From the NCBI GenBank assembly GCA_021152595.1, contig JAGKVC010000011.1:1-32163 (forward strand): 32,163 bases of DNA, read 5' to 3'. Of the stretch, positions 1-7,113 are shown one piece after another. Each line of letters begins with the position of its first letter. The first letter of the stretch is position 1. Both the position numbers and the translations under genes were made by a program. This DNA comes from Clostridia bacterium. GTDB taxonomy: Bacteria; Bacillota; Clostridia; Oscillospirales; Ruminococcaceae. The notes below the pieces were generated by a model. That model was not told the DNA's origin. It worked only from the letters and a program-made list of their open reading frames with translations, and ran no database searches.

Positions 1-631
1 AGATGTGATCGAGCGCGGCAAGCTGTTTGGAAGGCCCGCTGACCTCGACCTTTGCAGGCGAATAGGTGATATTCTCCTCGCGGATGATTGCTTCCTCATT
101 TGTGCTGAGATTCGGATGTTCCGCGTCGGTGACGGGAACTTCTTTTCTCGTGTAGTGATCCATATTGACACTGACGCGGCTCGGCGTGATATCCGCTTTG
201 GTGAATGCGGCGCCGTTCTTTGTGCGGATCTTGACAGGCAGCGTCTGCACGCCGGTCATATCCATGATATCGGAATCAAAATCCACATAGGCTTCGAGAT
301 CGGATCGCGTCAGACCGCCGATTGCGGCACGGTTGCCGTAGACTGTGCAGGTTACGGTCAGCGTTTGCAGCTCCTCCGCGGATTCCGGCAGCAGCATCAA
401 TCCGAGACGTTCCGCCTGTGTGTTTGTCGTATCGACTGTGATCGGGAGATCCCGGAACTGCGGCGTGACCTCAGAGGCGATATTGGAAGCGATATATGCC
501 CAGAGGAACAGCGCACAGATAAATGACAGTACAATCAGCGTGATGTCGGAGCGCTTGAGCTTGCGCGGCTTTTTGATCGGCAGCTCTGAGAGCAGTTCCA
601 TGGCCGCGGCTTTTGTATCTTTCAACTGCAT
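1..631 (-). CDS. cdaR: CdaR, YbbR-domain regulator of CdaA (partial, N-terminal part)
   Basis: This is the first 210 residues of a membrane-anchored YbbR-domain protein; the C-terminus lies beyond the left window edge. A basic N-terminus (IKKPRKLKRSD) is followed by one hydrophobic segment (ITLIVLSFICALFLWAYIA, about residues 30-48) and then extracellular beta-rich YbbR repeats (for example DLPITVDTTN and PVKIRTKNGA). In Firmicutes CdaR binds the diadenylate cyclase CdaA and modulates its activity, usually in the order cdaA-cdaR-glmM. The start ATG at 631 lies two bases after the cdaA stop, and a strong AGGAGGG ribosome site sits inside the cdaA 3' end, so the two are co-transcribed and probably translationally coupled. 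The family call is from domain layout and position; glmM would be expected just outside the window. Confidence 0.9.
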   Translation of the reverse strand, partial: MQLKDTKAAAMELLSELPIKKPRKLKRSDITLIVLSFICALFLWAYIASNIASEVTPQFRDLPITVDTTNTQAERLGLMLLPESAEELQTLTVTCTVYGNRAAIGGLTRSDLEAYVDFDSDIMDMTGVQTLPVKIRTKNGAAFTKADITPSRVSVNMDHYTRKEVPVTDAEHPNLSTNEEAIIREENITYSPAKVEVSGPSKQLAALDHI

Positions 632-633
632 AT

Positions 634-1662
634 TCAGCCCTCCTTTTTCTTTTTCGCAGGGGGCGTGCTTTTTGCGGGCTTTCGCGGCTCTGCTGTTTCG
701 ATTGCGCGGAGAATGTCCTCCTGCGGAAGCTCCAGCGTCGGGGCTTCCAGCTTCGGCAGCTCCTCCGGCGTTTCATCCTGCTGCTTGCCGGCATTTTTGC
801 GGCGCAGGAACGGCAGCTTGATCGTCTTGTTGCGCCAGTTGTCCTTATCCTGCGGAATCAGGACGGCGCGCAGCAGACGCTCCAGCGATTTTGCGGTATA
901 ATTGCGCGTCAGGATGCCGTCGTCTGCGACGGAGATCTGACCGGTCTCCTCCGAGACGACAATGACGATCGCATCGGAATTTTCACTCATGCCGATCGCC
1001 GCACGGTGACGGGAGCCGAGGTGCTTGTCGATCAGCTCCTCCTTCTGCGGCTTCGGCAGGAAACATGCCGCCGCCCAGATGATGCCGTCACGCATGATCA
1101 CAGCGCCGTCGTGCAGCGGTGTTTTGTTGAAGAAGATATTGCCGAACAGCTCCGTACTCGGCAGTGCTTTCATCACGGTGCCGTTGAGGATCTGCTCGCC
1201 GAGCTTGGTGCCGCGCTCAATGACGATCAGCGCACCGGTTGCCGTCTTGGAAAGCTGCTCGACGGACTGGCAGATGATCGGGATGGCACGGTTCCACTGC
1301 GCGATCACATCCTCATCCTCGCCGAGTGTCAGACGCGAGAGGCGCGCAGAGGTCGAACCGAATTTTTCAAGTACACGCCGAAGCTCCGGCTGGAACAATA
1401 CGATAATTGCGATCATACCGGCATTGAGCGCCTTGACCGAGATCCAGCGGATCGCTTTCAGCTTGAGAAAATCACTGACAAAGAAAACAATTATGATGAA
1501 CGCGATGCCCTTCATGAGCTGACCGGCGCGCGTTTCGCGGATGAACTTGAAGATCGTATAGACCAGAATCGTCAGCAGGAAAATATCCAGAAAATCAATC
1601 GGACTGATCGAATGCAGGATGTTCAGGATCACATTCCATTTATTCAAAATAAAATCAGACAC
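634..1662 (-). CDS. cdaA: CdaA-type diadenylate cyclase (c-di-AMP synthase)
   Basis: This membrane enzyme makes cyclic di-AMP from two ATP. Three hydrophobic segments fill residues 1-90, followed by a DAC (DisA_N) domain at about 110-270. The catalytic DGA motif is at 185-187 (LHDGAVIM) and the RHR motif at 218-220 (GSRHRAAIG). The start is a GTG at 1662 (product MSDFILNKWN) chosen because GGAAAGGAG lies about nine bases upstream. The protein is 342 residues, longer than many CdaA proteins because of a C-terminal tail of about 65 residues rich in Pro, Glu and Lys, ending in a Lys run; this tail carries no recognisable domain. It is the first gene of an operon with cdaR and has its own promoter at 1725-1753. 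Confidence 0.96.
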   Translation of the reverse strand: MSDFILNKWNVILNILHSISPIDFLDIFLLTILVYTIFKFIRETRAGQLMKGIAFIIIVFFVSDFLKLKAIRWISVKALNAGMIAIIVLFQPELRRVLEKFGSTSARLSRLTLGEDEDVIAQWNRAIPIICQSVEQLSKTATGALIVIERGTKLGEQILNGTVMKALPSTELFGNIFFNKTPLHDGAVIMRDGIIWAAACFLPKPQKEELIDKHLGSRHRAAIGMSENSDAIVIVVSEETGQISVADDGILTRNYTAKSLERLLRAVLIPQDKDNWRNKTIKLPFLRRKNAGKQQDETPEELPKLEAPTLELPQEDILRAIETAEPRKPAKSTPPAKKKKEG

Positions 1663-1724
1663 ACGCAGTCACTCCTTTCCGCGGCAGAGCGCCGTTCTCA
1701 TTCACATTATCTCATACATCTTTA

Positions 1725-1753
1725 AGTATAGCACATTTCGGAGCGAATTTCAA
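1725..1753 (-). promoter_or_regulatory. Sigma-A-type promoter for cdaA-cdaR
   Basis: Read on the minus strand, TTGAAA (1753-1748) and TATACT (1730-1725) are separated by exactly 17 bases. The predicted start lies about 55 bases before the cdaA GTG. Spacing and both hexamers fit the housekeeping consensus well. Confidence 0.8.
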
Positions 1754-1808
1754 CCTCTTCACGCAATTTTCTTTTTTGGGGAAAGTCGGCGGAATTTCAG
1801 TGCTTCTG

Positions 1809-1837
1809 TTGACTTTTCGCTCCGGATCGTGTATAAT
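1809..1837 (+). promoter_or_regulatory. Sigma-A-type promoter before the TM1266-family gene
   Basis: TTGACT at 1809-1814 and a perfect TATAAT at 1832-1837 are separated by 17 bases. Transcription would start near 1844 and enter the inverted repeat at 1846-1878. It diverges from the cdaA promoter. It is the only strong promoter I can find upstream of the nitrogenase-like operon, so it may drive both the regulator gene and, through the leader at 2157-2314, that operon. Confidence 0.85.
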
Positions 1838-1845
1838 AGGGATGT

Positions 1846-1878
1846 GGATTCCGCTTGACGAAACGGAAACCGGAATCC
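1846..1878 (+). promoter_or_regulatory. Perfect 8-bp inverted repeat in the 5' leader of the TM1266-family gene
   Basis: GGATTCCG (1846-1853) and CGGAATCC (1871-1878) are perfect inverted repeats 17 bases apart. They begin at the expected transcription start and end directly against the GGAAAGG ribosome site (1879-1885). This could be an operator or an RNA hairpin controlling translation; the sequence alone does not separate these. Confidence 0.6.
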
Positions 1879-1895
1879 GGAAAGGACTTTGACCT

Positions 1896-2156
1896 ATGGA
1901 ATCGAGAGTCGCAGTCATTGCGATTATCGTGGAGGACTGCAGCTCGGCGGTCAGCATCAACGCGCTGCTGCACGAATACGATCAGTATATTATCGGGCGC
2001 ATGGGAATCCCGTACCGCGCAAAGGGCATCAGCATCATCAACATTGCGATTGATGCGCCGCAGGATGCGATCAACCGTCTCGCAGGCGGCATCGGCAGAC
2101 TGCGCGGTGTCAGCGCCAAAACCGTCTACGCACCGGCAAAAACGCCGGAAAACTGA
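1896..2156 (+). CDS. TM1266-family putative iron-only hydrogenase system regulator
   Basis: This 86-residue protein starts MESRVAVIAIIVEDCSSAV and has the family signature HEYDQYIIGRMGIPYR followed by GISIINIAIDAP, then GGIGRLRGVSAK. The fold is ACT/NikR-C-like. The family is known as a genomic companion of [FeFe]-hydrogenase maturation genes and is thought to sense or regulate, but a mechanism is not established. Here it stands at the head of the nitrogenase-like/Hyp gene run, 158 bases before the first NifH-like gene, and no HydE, HydF or HydG is in the window. It has its own promoter and leader inverted repeat. There is no DNA-binding domain of a classical type, so a regulatory role would be indirect or metabolite-sensing. 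The family call is firm; the link to the downstream operon is inference. Confidence 0.85.
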   Translation: MESRVAVIAIIVEDCSSAVSINALLHEYDQYIIGRMGIPYRAKGISIINIAIDAPQDAINRLAGGIGRLRGVSAKTVYAPAKTPEN

Positions 2157-2314
2157 ATCACACATGATACGCTTTCTTCTGATGCCAAAACGCAGCTTTT
2201 CCTGCCTTGCGGCAAAAGTACGACAGCCGGACGCTTTGAGACGAAGTGCCGCCGTATGTTCTTTTTCGGAAGAAATACGGCGCTTTTTTATGCGTTCGCG
2301 GAAAGGGGAACGAT
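2157..2314 (+). promoter_or_regulatory. Leader of the nitrogenase-like operon with possible attenuator
   Basis: This 158-base gap ends in a terminator (2251-2289) placed too close to the next ATG for a promoter to fit between them. Upstream, TGCC-TTGC-GGCA (2203-2214) can form a small hairpin. GCGGCA (2209-2214) can alternatively pair with TGCCGC (2247-2252), which overlaps the 5' arm of the terminator (2251-2257). These mutually exclusive pairings are the layout of a transcription attenuator or riboswitch expression platform. I compared the visible motifs with cobalamin, SAM, c-di-GMP, fluoride and Moco riboswitch consensus patterns from memory and saw no match. Confidence 0.5.
2251..2289 (+). 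terminator. Intrinsic terminator in the operon leader
   Basis: GCCGTAT (2251-2257) pairs with ATACGGC (2275-2281), the stem continues through TTCT/AGAA to a TTCG-type loop, and six T follow at 2284-2289. It ends 25 bases before the NifH-like start codon. It could simply end the regulator transcript, but then no promoter is visible for the long operon; conditional read-through is the better fit. Confidence 0.75.
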
Positions 2315-3070
2315 ATGATTAAAATTGCGGTCTACGGAAAGGGCGGCATCGGCAAATCAACGATCTCGGGCAATCTCTCGGCGGAATTTGCCGCGAGAGG
2401 TCTGCGCGTTATGCAGATCGGCTGCGATCCGAAGGCGGATTCGACCGCGCTGCTGCATCACGGCAGCCGGATCCCGACCGTTTTGCAGCTCGAGCGCGAA
2501 AAGGGAAACAAAATCACGCTCGATGATATTGTCACGGTCAGTGAGAGCGGCGTGATCTGCGTGGAGGCAGGCGGCCCCGTGCCCGGCGTCGGCTGCGCAG
2601 GCAGAGGCATCATCAATGCACTCGAGACGCTCAAAAAGCTCGGCGCCTACGAGAAATATCAGCCGGATATCGTGATCTATGATGTTCTGGGCGATGTGGT
2701 CTGCGGCGGCTTTTCCATGCCGATGCGAAAGGGCTACGCCGACAGGGTGTTTGTGGTCACATCCGGCGAGAAAATGGCGCGCTATGCAGCGGCGAATATC
2801 TGTATGGCGGTGCAGAATTTTCAGGGACGCGGCTATGCCTCACTCGGCGGTCTGATTCTCAACTGCCGGAATGTCCCCGACGAGCAGAAGCTCACGGAGG
2901 AGCTTGCCGCGGATTTTGATACGAAGATCATCGGTACAATCGCACGCGCGGAGGAGATTCAGCAGGCGGACGCAGAGGGCGTGCCGTTTATCCTGCAATA
3001 TCCGCGATGTCAGGCGGCGGAGCAGCTCAGAACGCTTGCGGACGCGATGCTGAAGGAATGTGAGGCGTAA
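2315..3070 (+). CDS. NifH-like ATPase 1 (nitrogenase iron-protein family)
   Basis: This is a 251-residue P-loop ATPase of the NifH/BchL/CfbC family, which as a homodimer carries a [4Fe-4S] cluster and passes electrons to a component-1 partner at the cost of ATP. The P-loop is GKGGIGKS (8-15) and the switch region is GCDPKADST (36-44). The two cluster cysteines are C94 (GVGCAGRG) and C130 (DVVCGGF). R97 is at the position of the ADP-ribosylated Arg of NifH. The start MIKIAVYGKG at 2315 follows a GAAAGGGG ribosome site; an upstream in-frame ATG at 2246 would run through the terminator and is rejected. It ends two bases before the NifD-like gene. It is about 30 residues shorter than true NifH. 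It is closely related to the second NifH-like protein at 6334. The substrate cannot be read from sequence. Confidence 0.93.
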   Translation: MIKIAVYGKGGIGKSTISGNLSAEFAARGLRVMQIGCDPKADSTALLHHGSRIPTVLQLEREKGNKITLDDIVTVSESGVICVEAGGPVPGVGCAGRGIINALETLKKLGAYEKYQPDIVIYDVLGDVVCGGFSMPMRKGYADRVFVVTSGEKMARYAAANICMAVQNFQGRGYASLGGLILNCRNVPDEQKLTEELAADFDTKIIGTIARAEEIQQADAEGVPFILQYPRCQAAEQLRTLADAMLKECEA

Positions 3071-3072
3071 TC

Positions 3073-4383
3073 ATGCAGCAGCTTGAAAAACCGCCTGTCT
3101 GCCGCATTGCCGACGCCGATCCGAACGGCGCCTTTGCCTCGGGACTGGAATACAATCCGCCGGTGCGCGGCATGTGGAATATTGTGCACATGGGAATGCT
3201 CGTGCCGGAAGCCCATCAGGTCTATGCCTGTGCGCAGGGCTGTCTGCGCGGCGTCATCCTCACGGCGGCGGAGACCGGTCAGCTTGACCGCCTGAGCTGG
3301 ATCTCGCTGACCGAAGAGGATATGTTCAACGGTACGCTGGAGACAAGTCTGGTCGAGGGCGTCAGTGAGATCATTGAAAAAATCGGGTTTCATCCGCCGA
3401 TGATTCCGCTGTTTCTGAGCTGCATGCACCTGTTCGCAGGCTGCGATTTTGACGGTGTGCTTGCGGATCTCAGCGAACGCTATCCCGATATCACCTTTGT
3501 CGATTGCTATATGACACCGACCATGCGCACGACGATCACGCCGGTTGCGCAGTGCAGCAGGCAGCTCTACATGGGACTGAAACCGCTGCCGCAGAATCCG
3601 CAGTCCGTCAATATCATCGGCTGCGACCGCGCGACGGATGAAAATTCAGAACTGATCCGGATACTCCGCGGTGCCGGTCTGACGCTGCGCGATCTGCCGC
3701 TCTGCAAGACCTATGACGACTATCTGCAAATGGCGGAGAGCAGGCTGAATATCGCCTATCTCCCGACGGCGCATGCGGCGCTCGATGCACTCGAGGAAAA
3801 GCTCGGGATTCCGCAGATTTATCTGCCTGCGAGATTTGATTTTGACGGTCTGCGCGAAAATTACCGGATGCTCTGCGAAACGCTCGGAATTCCGCTGCCG
3901 GATCTTTCCGATGCCGAACAGGCTGCCGATGCGGCACTCCGTGCGGCAAAGCAGGTGATCGGGGATATGGCGGTTGCGATCGACTATACCGCCGTCACAA
4001 GACCGTTTGAGCTTGCAAAGCTGCTCTGCACATACGGCTTCCGTGTAAAGCATATCATCGCGGATGCGGCAGGCGAGGACGGCGAGGCGTTTGCGTGGTT
4101 ACAGCAGCATCAGCCGGAGCTTCAGCTCTGGTCGCCGACCAATGTCAATATGCTGCATCAGCATGAGCAGGTGAAAGAGCCGGTTCTGGCAGTCGGACAG
4201 AAGGCAGCTTACTATTTTGCGACCGACCGCTTTGTCAATTTTGTGGTCAACGGCGGCTATTACGGCTTCGCAGGCATCCGCGCAATCGCAGAGCTGATGC
4301 AGGATGCATATCAGAATTCAAAGGATCGGAAACCGCTGCTGCGCCATAAGGGCTACGGCTGCGATTCCTGTTTACTGGCATAA
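3073..4383 (+). CDS. NifD-like nitrogenase component 1 protein (copy A)
   Basis: This 436-residue protein belongs to the oxidoreductase/nitrogenase component 1 family. Family landmarks are VYACAQGCLRGVILTAAETG (C53 and C57, the region of the P-cluster cysteine near the N-terminus), then EEDMFNGTLETSLVEGV (81-97, the 'D-x-x-F-G-G' loop of nitrogenases). After these come FLSCMHLFAGCDFDGV (C117 and C124, the second ligand region) and a Rossmann-like C-terminal half. Additional cysteines are C10, C145 and C161. The last residues GYGCDSCLLA form a Cys-x-x-Cys tail that I do not recognise from NifD. Next to NifH-like 1 it probably forms the electron-accepting partner with the NifK-like protein at 5168. 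The cluster bound and the substrate are unknown; the sequence is too divergent to be a dinitrogen-fixing NifD. Confidence 0.85.
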   Translation: MQQLEKPPVCRIADADPNGAFASGLEYNPPVRGMWNIVHMGMLVPEAHQVYACAQGCLRGVILTAAETGQLDRLSWISLTEEDMFNGTLETSLVEGVSEIIEKIGFHPPMIPLFLSCMHLFAGCDFDGVLADLSERYPDITFVDCYMTPTMRTTITPVAQCSRQLYMGLKPLPQNPQSVNIIGCDRATDENSELIRILRGAGLTLRDLPLCKTYDDYLQMAESRLNIAYLPTAHAALDALEEKLGIPQIYLPARFDFDGLRENYRMLCETLGIPLPDLSDAEQAADAALRAAKQVIGDMAVAIDYTAVTRPFELAKLLCTYGFRVKHIIADAAGEDGEAFAWLQQHQPELQLWSPTNVNMLHQHEQVKEPVLAVGQKAAYYFATDRFVNFVVNGGYYGFAGIRAIAELMQDAYQNSKDRKPLLRHKGYGCDSCLLA

Positions 4384-4395
4384 GGGGGCAGAAGC

Positions 4396-5121
4396 ATGAT
4401 CGGGCTTGGAACGATCATCAACAGTGCGGCGATTATTGCAGGCGGTCTCTCCGGTCAGCTGATCGGAAAGCTGTTCCGGAAGGAGCAGCAGGACGCGCTG
4501 ACAAAAGCCTGCGGCGTCAGTGTGCTGTTTATTGCAGTCTCCGGCGCGATGCAGGGGATGCTGCAAATCGACGGCGGCGAACTCGTCAGCGGAAAATCCA
4601 TGCTGGTGGTGCTTTGTCTGGCGCTCGGCACGGTAATCGGGGAGCTGATCGGCATTGAAAGAGGCTTTGAACACTTCGGCGAATGGCTCAAGCACAAGAC
4701 CGGCAACAGCGGCGATCCGCAGTTTGTCAATGCGTTTGTCACTGCGTCGCTGACGGTCTGTATCGGGGCAATGGCGATTGTCGGCGCGATTCAGGACGGA
4801 ATCTCCGGCGATTATTCAACGCTGGCGGTCAAATCCGTGCTGGATCTGATTATCGTGGCGGTTATGACATCCTCGCTCGGAAAGGGCTGTGCGTTTTCGG
4901 CAATTCCGATCTTTCTCTTTGAGGGCGGCATCACGCTGCTTGCGAAGCTGATTGCGCCGGTCATGACCGGGACGGCGGCTGCGTACCTCTCGCTGATCGG
5001 CTCGATTCTGATTTTCTGTGTCGGGCTGAATCTTGTGTGGGGCAAAAAGATCCGTGCGGCGAATATGCTGCCTGCGGTGCTGCTTGCGGTGCTTGCGGCG
5101 TATCTGCCCGTGAACTGGTGA
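4396..5121 (+). CDS. DUF554 family integral membrane protein
   Basis: This 241-residue, strongly hydrophobic protein begins MIGLGTIINSAAIIAGGLSG, the typical start of DUF554 (YdfK-like) proteins. There are about seven membrane segments: around residues 5-23, 37-55, 74-95, 111-130, 145-185 (two), 193-215 and 217-236. The conserved middle contains GAMAIVGAIQDG and FLFEGGITLLAKLI. Function in this family is not established; a transport role is a guess. Its position is unusual because it separates the NifD-like and NifK-like genes, with only 12 bases to the former. The ribosome site GGGGGC is followed by the start at 4396. It may supply a small substrate or ion to the system. Confidence 0.85.
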   Translation: MIGLGTIINSAAIIAGGLSGQLIGKLFRKEQQDALTKACGVSVLFIAVSGAMQGMLQIDGGELVSGKSMLVVLCLALGTVIGELIGIERGFEHFGEWLKHKTGNSGDPQFVNAFVTASLTVCIGAMAIVGAIQDGISGDYSTLAVKSVLDLIIVAVMTSSLGKGCAFSAIPIFLFEGGITLLAKLIAPVMTGTAAAYLSLIGSILIFCVGLNLVWGKKIRAANMLPAVLLAVLAAYLPVNW

Positions 5122-5167
5122 GGGATTCCGGCGGCATGAATGCTGCATCTGACATGAGGCTTGATAT

Positions 5168-6337
5168 ATGAAACAAACAGCGAAAATTATTCCGTGCTAT
5201 GCGGCTGATACATCGGGCGTATGCGCGGCACTCTATGAACTCGGCGGCATGATAGCCGTCCATGACGCTTCCGGTGTCAATTCGACCTATGCGACACATG
5301 ATGAGCCGCGCTGGGAAACGGTGCAGTCCATGATCTATGTTTCCGGACTGACCGAGCTGGATGCGATTCTCGGCAATGATGAGAAATTCATCGCGGATGT
5401 TGCTGCCGCTGCTGCGGATCAGAAGCCGCGGTTCATTGCGGTCTGCGGCTCGCCTATGCCGATGATGATCGGTGTTGATTTTGATGCGGTCGCAATGGAG
5501 ATTGAGCAGCGCAGCGGTATCCGGACATTTCCGATGCATACAAACGGCATGCACGCCTATTCCGAGGGCGCTTCCGAAGCACTGCTTGCAATCGCAGAGG
5601 AATATGTCCTGCCGCGGACGGAGAAAACCGCAAACGGTGTCAATATCCTCGGTGCGCTGCCGCTCGATTTCGGCAATCCGCAGGAGATTCCGGGCATCCG
5701 GACATGGCTCAGAGAGAACGGCTTTTCCGTGATCTCCTGCTTTGCAATGGGGGATTCACTCGAAACCCTCGCGCAGGCAGGAAAAGCAGCGGTCAGTCTC
5801 GTGGTATCCTACAGCGGACTTGCTGCGGCGGAATATCTGTATCACTGCTTCGGGATCCCGTATGTCTGCGGTGTGCCGACCGGTACAGCGTTTTCACAGA
5901 TGCTCGCGGATGCGCTCCGGCATGCAGCGGAGAGCGGTCAGCCGGAATCGCCGTGTACATACCGCGGCGGAAACGGCAGAACGGTCGCGGTGATCGGGGA
6001 GAATATCACCGGCGGCTCGCTCACGGCACAGCTTGCATACATGGGGTATCATGCAAAGCTGATCTGTCCGCTGCCGCATGCGGAATCGCTGCTCGCTGAC
6101 GGTGATTCGGATGCATCCTCAGAGGAGGAGATTGAAGCGCTTCTTGCGGAAATGAAGCCGGATGTGGTCATAGCCGATCCGCTTTACCGCTTCATTCTGC
6201 CGAACAGGACAAAGCACATCGGGCTGCCGCATTATGCGTTTTCCGGCAGATGCTTTGAGAAGCAGATGCCTGATCTCACCGCAGACCGGTTTGATCTCTG
6301 GCTGCAAAATCAGACGGACAAAGAGGGTACAATATGA
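5168..6337 (+). CDS. NifK-like nitrogenase component 1 protein (copy B)
   Basis: This 389-residue protein is of the nitrogenase component 1 family, in the shorter NifK-like branch. The N-terminal block is SGVCAALYELGGMIAVHD (C19) followed by DEPRW and GLTELDAILGND, shared almost word for word with the protein at 9952, so the two are paralogues. C93 (AVCGSPMPMM) lies where component-1 proteins carry a cluster cysteine. The C-terminal half contains Rossmann-type segments (GVNILGALPLDFGNP and TVAVIGENITGGS). It overlaps the second NifH-like gene by four bases (ATGA), implying translational coupling. It likely forms a heteromeric component 1 with the protein at 3073. No substrate can be assigned. 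Confidence 0.83.
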   Translation: MKQTAKIIPCYAADTSGVCAALYELGGMIAVHDASGVNSTYATHDEPRWETVQSMIYVSGLTELDAILGNDEKFIADVAAAAADQKPRFIAVCGSPMPMMIGVDFDAVAMEIEQRSGIRTFPMHTNGMHAYSEGASEALLAIAEEYVLPRTEKTANGVNILGALPLDFGNPQEIPGIRTWLRENGFSVISCFAMGDSLETLAQAGKAAVSLVVSYSGLAAAEYLYHCFGIPYVCGVPTGTAFSQMLADALRHAAESGQPESPCTYRGGNGRTVAVIGENITGGSLTAQLAYMGYHAKLICPLPHAESLLADGDSDASSEEEIEALLAEMKPDVVIADPLYRFILPNRTKHIGLPHYAFSGRCFEKQMPDLTADRFDLWLQNQTDKEGTI

Positions 6338-7095
6338 TAAAACTTGCGATATACGGAAAGGGCGGCATCGGCAAATCGACCTGCACGGCGAATCTTGCAG
6401 CGGCGTTTGCGATGCGCGGCAAAAAGGTCATTCAGATCGGCTGCGATCCCAAGGCGGATTCGACAATCAATCTGCTCGGCGGCGTACCGGTCACGCCGGT
6501 CATGGATTATCTCCGCGACCACGACGATGAACCCGATCAGCTCGAGCAGATTTCGCAGCGCGGTTTCGGCGATATTCTCTGTATTGAGACGGGCGGTCCG
6601 ACACCGGGACTCGGCTGCGCAGGACGCGGCATCATCACGACATTCAGCCTGCTCAATGAGCTGCGGCTTTTTGAACGATGTCAGCCGGATGTGGTGCTCT
6701 ATGATGTCCTCGGCGATGTGGTCTGCGGCGGATTTGCGGCACCGATCAGAGAGGGCTATGCAGAGCAGGTGCTGATCGTCACCTCGGGCGAAAAAATGGC
6801 GCTCTATGCCGCGAACAATATCAACAATGCCGTCAAAAACTTTGAGGACAGAAGCTATGCAAAGGTCCGCGGCATCATCATGAACCGGCGCAATGTCACC
6901 GATGAGGAAGCGAAGGTACGGGCATTTGCGGAATCCGCAGGGCTTGATATCGCAGCGGATATTCCGCGCTCCGACGATATCACAAAGTATGAGGATATGG
7001 GCAAAACTGTTATTGAGGGCGATCCGGCATGCGAGACCGCAAAGCGTTTCTTTGCGCTGGCGGATCTGCTCATTGCGGAGGACGAAAAGCGGTAA
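6334..7095 (+). CDS. NifH-like ATPase 2 (nitrogenase iron-protein family)
   Basis: This 253-residue paralogue of the protein at 2315 starts MIKLAIYGKGGIGKSTCTAN, with P-loop 8-15 and GCDPKADST at 36-44. The two [4Fe-4S] ligands are C95 (GLGCAGRG) and C131 (DVVCGGF), and the ADP-ribosylation-type Arg is R98. All catalytic features are present, so both NifH-like copies look functional. The start ATG overlaps the NifK-like stop by four bases. Having two intact reductases beside two NifDK-like pairs suggests that each pair has its own donor or that one donor serves assembly and the other catalysis, which is inference. It is not BchL or CfbC by context, since no chlorophyll or F430 gene is nearby. 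Confidence 0.93.
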   Translation: MIKLAIYGKGGIGKSTCTANLAAAFAMRGKKVIQIGCDPKADSTINLLGGVPVTPVMDYLRDHDDEPDQLEQISQRGFGDILCIETGGPTPGLGCAGRGIITTFSLLNELRLFERCQPDVVLYDVLGDVVCGGFAAPIREGYAEQVLIVTSGEKMALYAANNINNAVKNFEDRSYAKVRGIIMNRRNVTDEEAKVRAFAESAGLDIAADIPRSDDITKYEDMGKTVIEGDPACETAKRFFALADLLIAEDEKR

Positions 7096-7113
7096 CACAG
7101 AAAGGAACGCAGC

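Noticed and set aside
2246..2314. Upstream ATG extending NifH-like 1 by 23 residues
   Set aside because: It would place the N-terminus across the terminator hairpin, whereas the P-loop start MIKIAVYGKG at 2315 is family-typical and has a ribosome site.
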